IMG/VR virus record: IMGVR_UViG_3300032282_004479
Span: 1-35,780 of that record
Reading direction: 5' to 3' (one strand)
DNA length: 35,780 bases
Origin: a virus
Shown: positions 1 to 8,248 of the stretch, piece after piece
Position numbering within the stretch: the stretch's first letter is position 1
How the letters are laid out: each line of letters starts with the position of its first letter
Position numbers and translations under genes: made by a program
Notes under the pieces: model-generated
Seen by the model: the letters and a program-made list of their open reading frames with translations, nothing else
Told to the model about the DNA's origin: nothing
The model's database searches: none

Positions 1-2592
1 TATCGATGTATTAGTAATAGCTGCATTAACTGTAGAATTACCAAAACTTATACTATAAGAACTATAACCTCTGTTTGTAAACTGATTACCAACATATACA
101 GTAACCGCAGATTGAGTAGGAACTTTGCTTACGCTATTAGAACTTAGAGTAGAATCTGAAGAGAACTCATTAATCGTTTCACCGAGCTGCGCACCGATCG
201 CACCAAGACGTAGAGTAGAAAGACCAGAAAGATTAAATGCCGAAGCATTAAGTGTTGCAATACCAGTAGCCTGCTGAACACTAAAATACTTACCAACATA
301 GAAGTTACCAGATTGGTCGGTAGCAACATAGAAAACACGTCCAGGAAGGTTTTCATTAATCTGTTGGCTCTGTACAGGTGATACAGAAGGAACTCCTGGA
401 TAGTTAGTAGTTACTGTATTACCAGTACCAATATTCAGGAAGTCATGACCCATCAAACGAATCTGGCTATATTTATAACGAATCTTAAATGTATTAGCCT
501 GAGGAGATGGATAAGTTTTCTGATTGGCAAGAACAAAAACTAAATTACTTGAGGTATTTACATAACTACCAGAAACGCTTTGAATAATATATGCATTGCC
601 TGTATCACCAGAATTGAAAACAATAGCGCCGCCTGTATCTGGTAAAGCAGTAAAACCATTAGCGACAAGAACATAACCGTTCTGTCCGTTACCAGTATTT
701 GCAATTGTAGCATTAGCTGCTGAAACTGAACCAGTAATAACGTCATTATTGGCAAATGTGCCACTTATCGTTTTATAATAAAGGGTATTCGCTCCTTGCT
801 GGAAACTAAACACATATCCGTTGGCGCCAGAAATGCTACCAGCAATATACTCACCAGTGCTAAATGTTGTCGTGCTAACATTAGAAAGAGTTAACATATT
901 ACCAGTAAGAGTACCATTGGCTGTTACTTCTGTACTATCATAACCATAGGAAGAAGAACCATACTTACCGTATGAATTGTTATTATTCAACCCACGAATA
1001 TAACCACCATTGGCTGTTGCAAATCCAAACCAGCAATAGTAAGTAAAGCAAGAAACAATTTCTGCACGACCACCATTGTTAACATAATAACCTACACCGT
1101 CATCATTGATTTGAGTATAGGCATGGAACAGCATTGATTTATTGCCGCTTGCATGAGCAGAACCATCAACATAAGCACCAATACCACGGGTTGAAATCGC
1201 AGAACATTCGAATATGTATGGAGATTTTGTTGTAATTGGAGAAGTAGGATTGAATGCAACAAAAACGCCAACTGGCGTTGTTAATGTAATATCGCTAGGA
1301 GAACCAGTATTACCAACCCAACCAGTCATGCCTTTAAATGTCATACTCTTTAACAATGTGGCATCAGATAACTGCCACATTGTTTGAATTGAATATGTAC
1401 TGTTGGCTGGCTGAACAATAACACCACGTTGAGAATCACCAACTATAGAAACACCACCTGGAACCACGATTGGTAAAACTTCGCTATATGTACCATTTTT
1501 AATAAAGATAGTTGAATTATTAGGAGCTGTTTGAGCTGCTTTTTGAATTGTGGCAAAAGCAGATTGCATAGAAGTACCGTTATTATTATCTGAACCCGAT
1601 GGAGTTACATAATAAACGGCATTTGCAAAACCAGAATTAGCCCAAGCTGGTTTACCAGAAGAATTTACAGTTAGTATTTGATTATTTGAACCAATAGCTA
1701 AACGATTAAGACCACTAGTATCTTGGAAAAGTAAATCGCCAGTTGTTGTTAAAACTGTATTTGCAGCGCCTTGTGATACAAGAGACCAATAAGCAGTATT
1801 TGGTCCAGATGGTGAAGGTGTGTAATTATAATTATTCGAATTACTATCGTCCCAAATAGAAATATAAGTGCTTCCAGAATAAGTTGCCTGATCGCCCTTC
1901 TTATAATTAGTTGAAGAACTCCAAGTTCCAATATACTGAGAACCTGATGAAACTTGCTGCCAGTTTGAAGTTGTATTAGATCCAGGAATAACATTAGAAT
2001 TATCTAAAATAGAAACATAACTATATGCACCGTATGTTACTACGTCGCCAACTTTATAAGAAGTAGAATTACTCCATGAACCACGAGTATTATAACCAGT
2101 GGTTAAAAGTGTCCAATATGAAGTTGCGGTCGATGGTGTATTATTAAGACTGTCCTGAATACAAACGTAAGTATAACCACCATAACCAACAATATCTCCT
2201 GGATAATACTGAGTTCCAGAACTCCAAGTATTTTCCATCATAAGTCCAGGAACAAAAACCGACCAGTTAGATTCGTCTAAGTGAAAACTACCAGCTGATG
2301 TATGACCAGTAGTACAAATCCAAACATAACCATCAACTCTAACGATATCGTTTACTTTATAGTAAGTGCTAGAAGCCCATGTATTTTTAAATGAAAAACC
2401 ATCAGCAATAAGAGTCCAGTAAGAAGAATCTGTATAAAAACCACCAGATGCATTCGAGCTCGACGTGTGATTGCTCGTACATACGTATGTTCTACCACCA
2501 TATGTAACAATATCGTCTTTAATATAGGCGGTTGAGGTAGCCCAGTTTCCCTGATATGTGAACTTTAATCTACCTAATACAAAATCTACCAT
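1..2592 (-). CDS. Large tail fibre protein with tandem CBM-like modules and a pectate-lyase-type beta-helix (3' end outside window)
   Basis: The frame is open from ATG at 2592 to the window edge (864 codons, no stop), so the C-terminus is missing. The start follows a GGGAG ribosome site and a late-type promoter. Residues about 15-275 hold five tandem modules of about 50 residues, with Trp at 17, 72, 123, 173 and 224 and a W-x(5)-Y-x(3)-D-x-V-x-Y-x-G-x-x-Y pattern like type 5/12 carbohydrate-binding modules. From about residue 325 (VYYVTPSGSDNNNG) a right-handed beta-helix of the pectate-lyase type begins, with the familiar VPGGVSIVGD turn. Near residue 705 comes SQIRLMGHDFLNIGTG and then GAQLGETINEFSSD, both of which I recall from cyanophage fibres. 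It is probably a long or side fibre binding a surface glycan; that role is inferred. It is the last visible gene of the minus-strand run. Confidence 0.85.
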   Translation of the reverse strand, partial: MVDFVLGRLKFTYQGNWATSTAYIKDDIVTYGGRTYVCTSNHTSSSNASGGFYTDSSYWTLIADGFSFKNTWASSTYYKVNDIVRVDGYVWICTTGHTSAGSFHLDESNWSVFVPGLMMENTWSSGTQYYPGDIVGYGGYTYVCIQDSLNNTPSTATSYWTLLTTGYNTRGSWSNSTSYKVGDVVTYGAYSYVSILDNSNVIPGSNTTSNWQQVSSGSQYIGTWSSSTNYKKGDQATYSGSTYISIWDDSNSNNYNYTPSPSGPNTAYWSLVSQGAANTVLTTTGDLLFQDTSGLNRLAIGSNNQILTVNSSGKPAWANSGFANAVYYVTPSGSDNNNGTSMQSAFATIQKAAQTAPNNSTIFIKNGTYSEVLPIVVPGGVSIVGDSQRGVIVQPANSTYSIQTMWQLSDATLLKSMTFKGMTGWVGNTGSPSDITLTTPVGVFVAFNPTSPITTKSPYIFECSAISTRGIGAYVDGSAHASGNKSMLFHAYTQINDDGVGYYVNNGGRAEIVSCFTYYCWFGFATANGGYIRGLNNNNSYGKYGSSSYGYDSTEVTANGTLTGNMLTLSNVSTTTFSTGEYIAGSISGANGYVFSFQQGANTLYYKTISGTFANNDVITGSVSAANATIANTGNGQNGYVLVANGFTALPDTGGAIVFNSGDTGNAYIIQSVSGSYVNTSSNLVFVLANQKTYPSPQANTFKIRYKYSQIRLMGHDFLNIGTGNTVTTNYPGVPSVSPVQSQQINENLPGRVFYVATDQSGNFYVGKYFSVQQATGIATLNASAFNLSGLSTLRLGAIGAQLGETINEFSSDSTLSSNSVSKVPTQSAVTVYVGNQFTNRGYSSYSISFGNSTVNAAITNTSI

Positions 2593-2617
2593 TTAAGTAT
2601 GCTCCCGAATTTTATTC

Positions 2618-2625
2618 TATTTATT
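2618..2625 (-). promoter_or_regulatory. Late-type promoter for the large fibre gene
   Basis: The minus strand reads TAATAAATAG here, one base from the T4 late consensus TATAAATA. It lies 26 bases before the fibre ATG at 2592, and the first bases of the motif form the TAA stop of the 259-residue gene. The same arrangement recurs near 3435 and 13332. Confidence 0.6.
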
Positions 2626-3403
2626 AATATGAGTAATCAGCACCATATCGAGCTACAAAATATCCATTTGAATTTATGTAATATGTTAGCTGTTGCGTAT
2701 CAAATCTTACTTGTTCATATGTACGGCGAGAAATATCAACTCTTGCTTCCGTTATATTCATTTTTGAATAACAATTAGCATTTGTACCACTGCAATAATA
2801 TAGAGTTGATGGAGCGTCAAAAGGAACAGTAAAAATTAACGAATGTGGTGTTATTGAATTGTTTGTAGTTAGTAAAGAAGAACTAGTAGAATCATTAGCC
2901 GAACGAGAGTAGGAAACTCCATTCGTGAATTCATTTGTATAATTACTATCTCCTGCTACTGCGGAAATATAAAGAGGAAAATTTTGAGTGCTAAAATCGT
3001 CCGTTTGGAAAGTATAAACGACACCTTTTTCTAGGGTAAGAGTCGTATTCGATAAACCATTAACAGTAAATGAAGGTGTTGCAGTATTACCATTAACAAC
3101 TCTAATTAAAAAAGTATTAGCTAAAGTTAATTTATTTGCATTTTCGTTATCTATGATTCTAGTGTTATTATAATATGTTCCACTAGGAGTAACACCAGCA
3201 ATTAAATCTTCTATGTCATTATATGCAAGTCTAGAACCATCAGTAAGTGAAACAGATTCTGATGTATTAGCCCATAAAATTTTTGTATAAGTTAACAGTC
3301 CGTTTGCATCTCGAGATAAAGCATGCATTGCAAACTGCGAAGGAGCAGCTGCTGATGCGATATCAGTTGTTGTTTTTATTAGATCTGTAACTTTAGCTGT
3401 CAT
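2624..3403 (-). CDS. Virion protein with a degenerate cupredoxin-like segment
   Basis: A 259-residue protein preceded by its own late-type promoter and a weak TTGGA ribosome site. The N-terminal third is structural-looking. Residues about 95-220 follow the layout of the plastocyanin-like domain I recall from cyanophage virion proteins: GVVYTFQTDD, then NFPLYIS, then a beta strand ending LYYCSGTNANCYSKM. In the usual version the last strand reads YYC-x2-H-x2-M and the earlier segment reads HPL. Here both histidines are absent and C204, C211 and M215 remain, so type-1 copper binding looks lost; a C204-C211 disulfide is possible. The C-terminus (240-259) is Tyr-rich. A neck, fibre or decoration role is inferred from its place between fibre genes. 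Function is not established. Confidence 0.7.
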   Translation of the reverse strand: MTAKVTDLIKTTTDIASAAAPSQFAMHALSRDANGLLTYTKILWANTSESVSLTDGSRLAYNDIEDLIAGVTPSGTYYNNTRIIDNENANKLTLANTFLIRVVNGNTATPSFTVNGLSNTTLTLEKGVVYTFQTDDFSTQNFPLYISAVAGDSNYTNEFTNGVSYSRSANDSTSSSLLTTNNSITPHSLIFTVPFDAPSTLYYCSGTNANCYSKMNITEARVDISRRTYEQVRFDTQQLTYYINSNGYFVARYGADYSY

Positions 3404-3431
3404 AAATTTTTTCCAAAAATAGTATTCTTTC

Positions 3432-3439
3432 TATTTATT
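3432..3439 (-). promoter_or_regulatory. Late-type promoter for the 259-residue gene
   Basis: The minus strand reads AAATAAATAG, 28 bases before the ATG at 3403. The motif contains the TAA stop (3437-3435) of the preceding tail-fibre-assembly-type gene. It matches the T4 late -10 element TATAAATA in seven of eight bases. Confidence 0.6.
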
Positions 3440-3833
3440 TAGATGGAGGAGTTGGCCAAGAAACAAGAGCGTCTGGATCTGTGATTGATGATGGTATATC
3501 TCTAAGTGCCTGACGATAAGTTTCCCATTCAACGATCCACTCTTCTGTCTTATTTGCCCTAACAGAAGGTAATTCTGTCCAATCGCACTTAGAAAGAAGG
3601 TCATCCCTTTTTAATCTTGTATCAAAAATCAAAGCATTTAATCTTAAAGGTCGTTTCCATTCCTCAACTTCTTGATTAGTCATAATACTAATCATATTAT
3701 TACTCAATTTAAAATGAGGCGAATTTGGGAAAGAATCTGGAACAATATACCAGCCGTCTCCTTCTGGTTTATTTTCGGAATTGTAAATAGAAGTGCTAAT
3801 TCCGTTTTCGTCAAATTGTACGTATCTACCCAT
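3435..3833 (-). CDS. Tail fibre assembly or chaperone-type protein
   Basis: A 132-residue protein. I place the start at ATG 3833 (MGRYVQFDENG) because a GGAG site precedes it at good spacing and the stop of the upstream fibre overlaps it as TAATG; a longer reading from 3860 only duplicates the fibre's end. The C-terminal half (LKRDDLLSKCDW, then W-x-x-YRQALRDIP and a final WPTPP) is the hallmark of the phage tail-assembly chaperone family common beside tail fibre genes. Such proteins help fold or attach the adjacent fibre and are often receptor-specific. The N-terminal VQFDENG...GWYIVPD segment also fits that family. It is coupled to the 409-residue gene just before it, its likely client. Confidence 0.75.
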   Translation of the reverse strand: MGRYVQFDENGISTSIYNSENKPEGDGWYIVPDSFPNSPHFKLSNNMISIMTNQEVEEWKRPLRLNALIFDTRLKRDDLLSKCDWTELPSVRANKTEEWIVEWETYRQALRDIPSSITDPDALVSWPTPPSK

Positions 3834-5062
3834 TATCTGTCTCCGAATAATGCTGCGCATGCTGGATATGCTAAGTAAGTATTTTGACTAGAATACGTAC
3901 TATCGAATCTACCATAAGCTAATGTAGCTAACATTCTCATATCGCAAATTAATCCTCCAGTAAATGTTGAATCTAAATAATAAAACATATTTGTGTCGTA
4001 AAATTGATATGAAGTATAATAATACCAACTCGATGCACCCATAACAAGGGCTGTTGTATTTGCTGGTATAGAAAATGATACGCTCTGAGTTGAACCAACT
4101 GAGGTTGTGCCAGTTGTCGAACTTAATGAAGTCCAAGAACCACTAGAAACAGTCGAATATGGGGCATTTGTAGAAGCTGGCATAAAATATCCAATATTAG
4201 AGCCTTCATAACCAGCTGACCAATACATCGAACGCATCCACCATAAAGAGCAAGTTAAAGAACCAGAAGTTGTATTTCTAATCGGTAAAACATGAAAAGT
4301 AACTCCAGTATAACTTGTTGGATTTGATTGGACTGGTATATTTCTATATGATGGTCCGATTCTATTACCAGAAGCGAATAATAATCTTCTATTAGAAAAT
4401 GAACTTTCTGTTCCACTAAACGATGATTGCGAACTACCACTAGTACCATATCCATCGCCCATAAGCATATGCCAAGCTTGTATAGTACTATTTGTATCGT
4501 TGCCAGCTGCACCATAGGTATAAAAAGTAGTCCATGGACCGCTAGAAGTAAATGAATATTGAGGGTCTTGTCTAGTAACTGAAGAAACCATACTACCTAC
4601 TGTGTTACTTCCATCCAAACTAACAAAACTTGTATTGCCTAAAGATAAAGCGCCCCAATAAACATTTCCGCTTGCACCACCAGAATATAAAACATTACCA
4701 GAAGTTCCATTGCTACTATTATTGGCTGTAATTCTAACAGTACTAATACCGCCACTTAAATTAGCAACACCAGTAACAGCTATCGTATTACTAAATGTAG
4801 CTGCACCAGTAACAGCTATCGTATTACTAAATGTCGCATTACCTGTATGAATCGTAGAATTGCTAAATGTTGCATTACCAGTAACAGCTATCGTATTACT
4901 AAATGTAGCTGCACCAGTAACAGCTATCGTATTACTAAATGTAGCTGCACCAGTATGAGTAGAAGTATTACTTACTGTAATATCATCAAGGATAATACTA
5001 TCACCAGATTGAACTTCTTGAACGCTAGTTCCATTTATAACTAAAGGGTATCTTGCTGTCAT
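3833..5062 (-). CDS. Repeat-stalked tail fibre or receptor-binding tip
   Basis: A 409-residue protein. Start at ATG 5062 follows an AGGA site. Residues 1-36 (TARYPLVINGTSVQEV) look like an attachment domain. Residues 37-96 are five tandem 12-residue repeats of the type TGAATFSNTIAV plus a partial sixth. The remaining 300 residues are rich in Ser, Thr, Gly and aromatics (for example CSLWWMRSMYWSAGYEG) and end in ACAALFGDR. I do not recognise a catalytic motif. The layout of thin stalk, aromatic globular tip and an assembly-type partner gene directly downstream fits a receptor-binding protein. Role is inferred. Confidence 0.75.
   Translation of the reverse strand: MTARYPLVINGTSVQEVQSGDSIILDDITVSNTSTHTGAATFSNTIAVTGAATFSNTIAVTGNATFSNSTIHTGNATFSNTIAVTGAATFSNTIAVTGVANLSGGISTVRITANNSSNGTSGNVLYSGGASGNVYWGALSLGNTSFVSLDGSNTVGSMVSSVTRQDPQYSFTSSGPWTTFYTYGAAGNDTNSTIQAWHMLMGDGYGTSGSSQSSFSGTESSFSNRRLLFASGNRIGPSYRNIPVQSNPTSYTGVTFHVLPIRNTTSGSLTCSLWWMRSMYWSAGYEGSNIGYFMPASTNAPYSTVSSGSWTSLSSTTGTTSVGSTQSVSFSIPANTTALVMGASSWYYYTSYQFYDTNMFYYLDSTFTGGLICDMRMLATLAYGRFDSTYSSQNTYLAYPACAALFGDR
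4775..4954 (-). repeat. 36-bp in-frame tandem repeat in the fibre stalk
   Basis: Five consecutive 36-base units encode the 12-residue repeat starting TGAATFSNT or TGNATFSN. Units 1, 2, 4 and 5 are nearly identical at DNA level; unit 3 diverges (ends NSTIH). A partial sixth unit follows below 4775. Being a whole number of codons, copy number can change without breaking the frame. Confidence 0.85.
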
Positions 5063-5070
5063 TTTAATTC

Positions 5071-5502
5071 CTAATAAATTGGTATATAAGTTGTAACATT
5101 ATTACGTTTTGTAAAATTTAAATAATTTTGAGTTGCAGGGACGGATAATGTAACATTTGCACCGACATGTGGTTTTACTTCTAGTGTTGACTCGCTTGGT
5201 ACCATAGAAACTGCACCAGATTTTAATGTAACAAATAAATTTCTAAATTTACTACCAACAAGCGCACCATTAGAAAATTGAAACCCATTTGCAATAATAG
5301 AGCCAGTTGTCGTTACGTTCGCATTAAAAGTCGTCGGTATAGATCGCCCATTAACTAATGCCTCAAAACCGCCTGCCGTTTGCCCATCAAATATACGAAT
5401 TGTAGAATCAGTAGTATTATACGTAAGTTCTCCAATACCTCCGATATAGGCATTGTTATTTGTTCTAGTATCCCTACGTAAAAAAACTCTACTGGTCGTC
5501 AT
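5071..5502 (-). CDS. Short fibre or adaptor protein with the GELxYN attachment motif
   Basis: A 143-residue protein. ATG at 5502 (MTTSRVFLRRDTRTNN) is preferred: a strong GGAAGG site lies just upstream, and ATG overlaps the stop of the previous gene as ATGA. An upstream GTG in frame adds only five residues. Residues 5-45 (VFLRRDT...IGELTYNTTDSTIRIFDGQ) match the layout of the N-terminal attachment module in the two upstream fibres: a short strand with basic residues, then GEL-x-x-N-x-x-D-x-x-x-x-x-x-x-G. A short beta-rich domain follows. Probably a baseplate- or fibre-attached adaptor; exact function unknown. Confidence 0.65.
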   Translation of the reverse strand: MTTSRVFLRRDTRTNNNAYIGGIGELTYNTTDSTIRIFDGQTAGGFEALVNGRSIPTTFNANVTTTGSIIANGFQFSNGALVGSKFRNLFVTLKSGAVSMVPSESTLEVKPHVGANVTLSVPATQNYLNFTKRNNVTTYIPIY

Positions 5503-6074
5503 GTAAATACCTTCCAAGTTGTTCCAGTATAAATCAACTCAATTTTAGTATTCGGTATATCCAACTCTAAATCATTATTAGCACCATTTATACTATAGCC
5601 ATTTCTTAATATAACAGCTGGCATTGTATATTTATCACCTCCGCCATCTGCAATCTTTAGCCAAGCGCCTTGAAATGGTGTTGGTAGGGTAACATACACT
5701 TTTTCTGAAGAGGTATCAATTAAGTTTGAACTATAAGCTGCAACAAAAACATTAGAACTATAAACAATGTATGGTGCAGAACCGCCACCCCCACCAGAAA
5801 CTGTGTCCCAATAAATTCCGCTTCCATTAGACGATAAAACTTGAGTCGGTAACCCATAAGAACCGTTAGCTTTCAAACCACCAGTAACATTAAGGTTGAC
5901 TACATTCGCCCCAACAGGTATAATAGAACTACCGTTTGATGAATACAGTATACCATCTGTTAAGTTTAATGCTAACTCACCAGCTGCGATATATGAACTG
6001 TTTCCAGAATTCGTTGTGTTCGGTTGACGCCCAGAAATGGTTGTGCGTTTAACTTGAATCCTATTATTAGCCAT
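5499..6074 (-). CDS. Small tail fibre protein with attachment N-terminus and beta tip
   Basis: A 191-residue protein with a GAGGGAG ribosome site ahead of ATG 6074. Residues 1-50 (MANNRIQVKRTTISG...AAGELALNLTDGILYSSNGS) are the attachment module shared with the 701-residue fibre. Residues about 78-95 repeat the QVLSSNGSGIYWDT motif seen in that fibre as QVLVSNGSGIYWGT. The C-terminal 65 residues (LPTPFQGAWLKIADGGG...NGYSINGANNDLELD...LIYTGTTWKVF) are a compact beta domain of a kind widespread at fibre tips. It overlaps the next gene by four bases. A fibre-tip or accessory fibre role is inferred. Confidence 0.7.
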   Translation of the reverse strand: MANNRIQVKRTTISGRQPNTTNSGNSSYIAAGELALNLTDGILYSSNGSSIIPVGANVVNLNVTGGLKANGSYGLPTQVLSSNGSGIYWDTVSGGGGGSAPYIVYSSNVFVAAYSSNLIDTSSEKVYVTLPTPFQGAWLKIADGGGDKYTMPAVILRNGYSINGANNDLELDIPNTKIELIYTGTTWKVFT

Positions 6075-6091
6075 ATGGCTCCCTCAATTAA

Positions 6092-6130
6092 TCGATATAT
6101 ATCGAAATAACAAATAGAAGTATATACTTC
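6092..6130. repeat. Two 14-bp perfect palindromes in the gap between fibre genes
   Basis: TCGATATATATCGA (6092-6105) and GAAGTATATACTTC (6117-6130) are both perfectly palindromic and sit in the 68-base gap between the 701- and 191-residue fibre genes. On the minus-strand transcript the second forms a hairpin right after the upstream gene and is followed by a T-rich stretch, so a weak terminator or RNA-processing site is possible. Confidence 0.6.
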
Positions 6131-6142
6131 CGTTAATTCAAA

Positions 6143-8248
6143 TTAGAACGTGCCACCATCCAATGATGCATAAATTAATGCAGAGCCATTAGACTGTAAT
6201 ACGTAACCATCTGTACCGAGACCAAGCTTATTAAACCCATTTGTTGCATTTGCTACAAGGATATCTTGATTTGTATAACTATTCAATCCCGTTCCACCAG
6301 AAGTACCTGATAGAGGCGAAGAAAGAGATAGAGTATTAGCTGTTATAGCAACATTTAAAGTAGAATTAGCAGCTATCGCTATATTTGTAGCGTTAGAAAC
6401 TAACCCAGCTGAATGTAAATAGGTATTAAGGGTAGATAATTTAAAATCATTATTTGCAATATCGATAGTAACGCCAAGTATGTCATGTGGCCACTGCTCG
6501 AATATATAAAACTCATCTGTTGCTGCATGACGGAAGAAACCAGCATGTAATCCAGGAGTATTCGCATAGTGGATCAAAATACCAGAATCTGTCGAATCTG
6601 TTTCATTTTCTGTAGCTAAGTTGATAAACGGATCGGTTATGTTTAGCGTAGATACGTTTGTAGAAATAACATTACCACCAACGTATAAGTCAGTACCGAC
6701 ATAAAGAGCACCAGACACGTTTGCGCTTTGAATACTAAGCGAAGCATCATTTGCGTAAATATGCTCTGAAGTAATATTAACATTTGACGAAATATTCGTC
6801 ATTGTTCCTACGATATTTGCAATCGTAGCATCTGTATAAACAATTAAATTGTTAACAGCGAGCGCACCAGAATTATCCGCAAGAGTCGTAGAACCTAATT
6901 CTATTGCGGTTCCGAAATAACCAGTTCTCCACTTATAACCACTGCTACCTAAGTCGTAGCTGTTACTTACAGTTGGTAAGAAATTAGAAGCTACACGACC
7001 ACTGAAATTGGTGTTAGAGTTTATAGTAAAACTTGTAGCATTAGCAACCAAGTTTGAATTTATAATGGTTGTAGTACCATTTATCGTGGAATTAGAATTT
7101 ATTGTAGTAGTTGTTCCGCCAAGAGTATTATTAGCGTTAACATTTAAATTGGTTCCACCAATGGTAGTATTTGAAGTAATGTAGGTGTTAGTACCACCAA
7201 GGGTAGTTAAAGCTCCAGATACTGAAATATTAGCATTCAAAAACGTATTAGAATTAATTACTGTATTTGTACCAGCAATAGTCGTGTTTGAAGTAATGTA
7301 GGTGTTAGTACCACCAAGAGTTGTAAGAGCCCCAGCAGTTGAAACATTCGAATTGAATGTAGTATTTGCATTGAAAGTTGAGATACTACCATTAATTATA
7401 CTATTAGCATTAATTACTGTATTCGTTCCAGAAATTGTGCTATTAGAAGTAATGTAAGTATTGGTACCACCAAGAGTAGTTAATGCACCTGCAGTCGAAA
7501 CATTAGAGTTAAATGTAGTATTCGCATTTACTGTAGCGTTTGTACCAGAAACTGTGATATTTGAAGTGATATAGGTATTCGTACCACCAAGAGTCGTAAG
7601 AGCTCCATTAGTAGTAACATTAGCGTTAAATACTACGTTTGAATTTAATGTTAATAATTCACCACCAAGGCTAGTATTAACATTAATATTAGCCGAAGAA
7701 GAATTTACTGTAAAATATGTTCCTACGTTAGCAGAAGTTGTAACGTATAATGTTCCAGTGTTTACCTGACCTGAAAGAGTAGCATAAGTACCAGAAACAT
7801 TTCCAAATAAAGTGGTCGTGCTTATTGAATTAGCTACGAATAAATTGTTAGTAGATTTGTCAAAAGTAAATCCAGCAGTGGCATTAGCAACGCCGCTATC
7901 ATTAAATTGAACTTGAGTGTTAGAACCAGTTGTACCAGTTCCCCAATAGATACCAGATCCATTACTTACAAGAACTTGACCTGAACTACCGATAGACCCG
8001 TTAGCATAGAGGGTTGTAATCCAAGCATTTGCAGTTTTTACATAATCAATATAGCCGCTACTATTAGCGACAAGAGCCTGATTAACTGTTAAGACACCTG
8101 GGTATCGTTTACCGCCGATTGCAACTACGTTACCATTTGATCCGATATAAAGAACATCGCCATTTGCAGTATACGCAAGCTCACCATTAGCTAATCCTGT
8201 AGGAACGGCAGTATTCAGAGAACGCTTGATCTGAATAAGATTCGCCAT
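6143..8248 (-). CDS. Repeat-rich tail fibre protein (701 residues)
   Basis: Starts at ATG 8248, directly after the stop of the 93-residue gene. Residues 1-45 (MANLIQIKRSLNTAVPTG, then GELAYTANGDVLYIGSNG) are the attachment module shared with two downstream genes. Residues about 88-105 carry QVLVSNGSGIYWGT. Residues about 190-415 are Asn/Thr-rich with GALTTLGGTNTYITSN appearing verbatim at 215, 254, 306 and 345, that is 39, 52 and 39 residues apart, all multiples of 13. Then PTVSNSYDLGSSGYKWRTGYFG (426-447) and a domain with NITDPFINLATENET and HAGFFRHAATDEFYIFEQW, features I recall from cyanophage fibres. The C-terminus is YASLDGGTF. A shaft-forming fibre, probably trimeric; trimerisation is inferred. 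Confidence 0.8.
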   Translation of the reverse strand: MANLIQIKRSLNTAVPTGLANGELAYTANGDVLYIGSNGNVVAIGGKRYPGVLTVNQALVANSSGYIDYVKTANAWITTLYANGSIGSSGQVLVSNGSGIYWGTGTTGSNTQVQFNDSGVANATAGFTFDKSTNNLFVANSISTTTLFGNVSGTYATLSGQVNTGTLYVTTSANVGTYFTVNSSSANINVNTSLGGELLTLNSNVVFNANVTTNGALTTLGGTNTYITSNITVSGTNATVNANTTFNSNVSTAGALTTLGGTNTYITSNSTISGTNTVINANSIINGSISTFNANTTFNSNVSTAGALTTLGGTNTYITSNTTIAGTNTVINSNTFLNANISVSGALTTLGGTNTYITSNTTIGGTNLNVNANNTLGGTTTTINSNSTINGTTTIINSNLVANATSFTINSNTNFSGRVASNFLPTVSNSYDLGSSGYKWRTGYFGTAIELGSTTLADNSGALAVNNLIVYTDATIANIVGTMTNISSNVNITSEHIYANDASLSIQSANVSGALYVGTDLYVGGNVISTNVSTLNITDPFINLATENETDSTDSGILIHYANTPGLHAGFFRHAATDEFYIFEQWPHDILGVTIDIANNDFKLSTLNTYLHSAGLVSNATNIAIAANSTLNVAITANTLSLSSPLSGTSGGTGLNSYTNQDILVANATNGFNKLGLGTDGYVLQSNGSALIYASLDGGTF
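7195..7606 (-). repeat. 13-residue-period repeats in the 701-residue fibre
   Basis: Coding repeats for GALTTLGGTNTYITSN begin at residues 215, 254, 306 and 345. The units between them (TSNITVSGTNATV, NANTTFNSNVSTA and variants) are also 13 residues long. One interval carries an extra 13-residue unit. Boundaries are approximate. Confidence 0.7.

Noticed and set aside
470-477. TATAAATA on the minus strand inside the large fibre gene
   Set aside because: It encodes part of the conserved RYKYSQIRL stretch and has no gene start after it within the window.
4775-4954. Regular 36-bp repeats that could suggest a CRISPR array
   Set aside because: There are no spacers; the units are contiguous, in frame and encode a fibre stalk.
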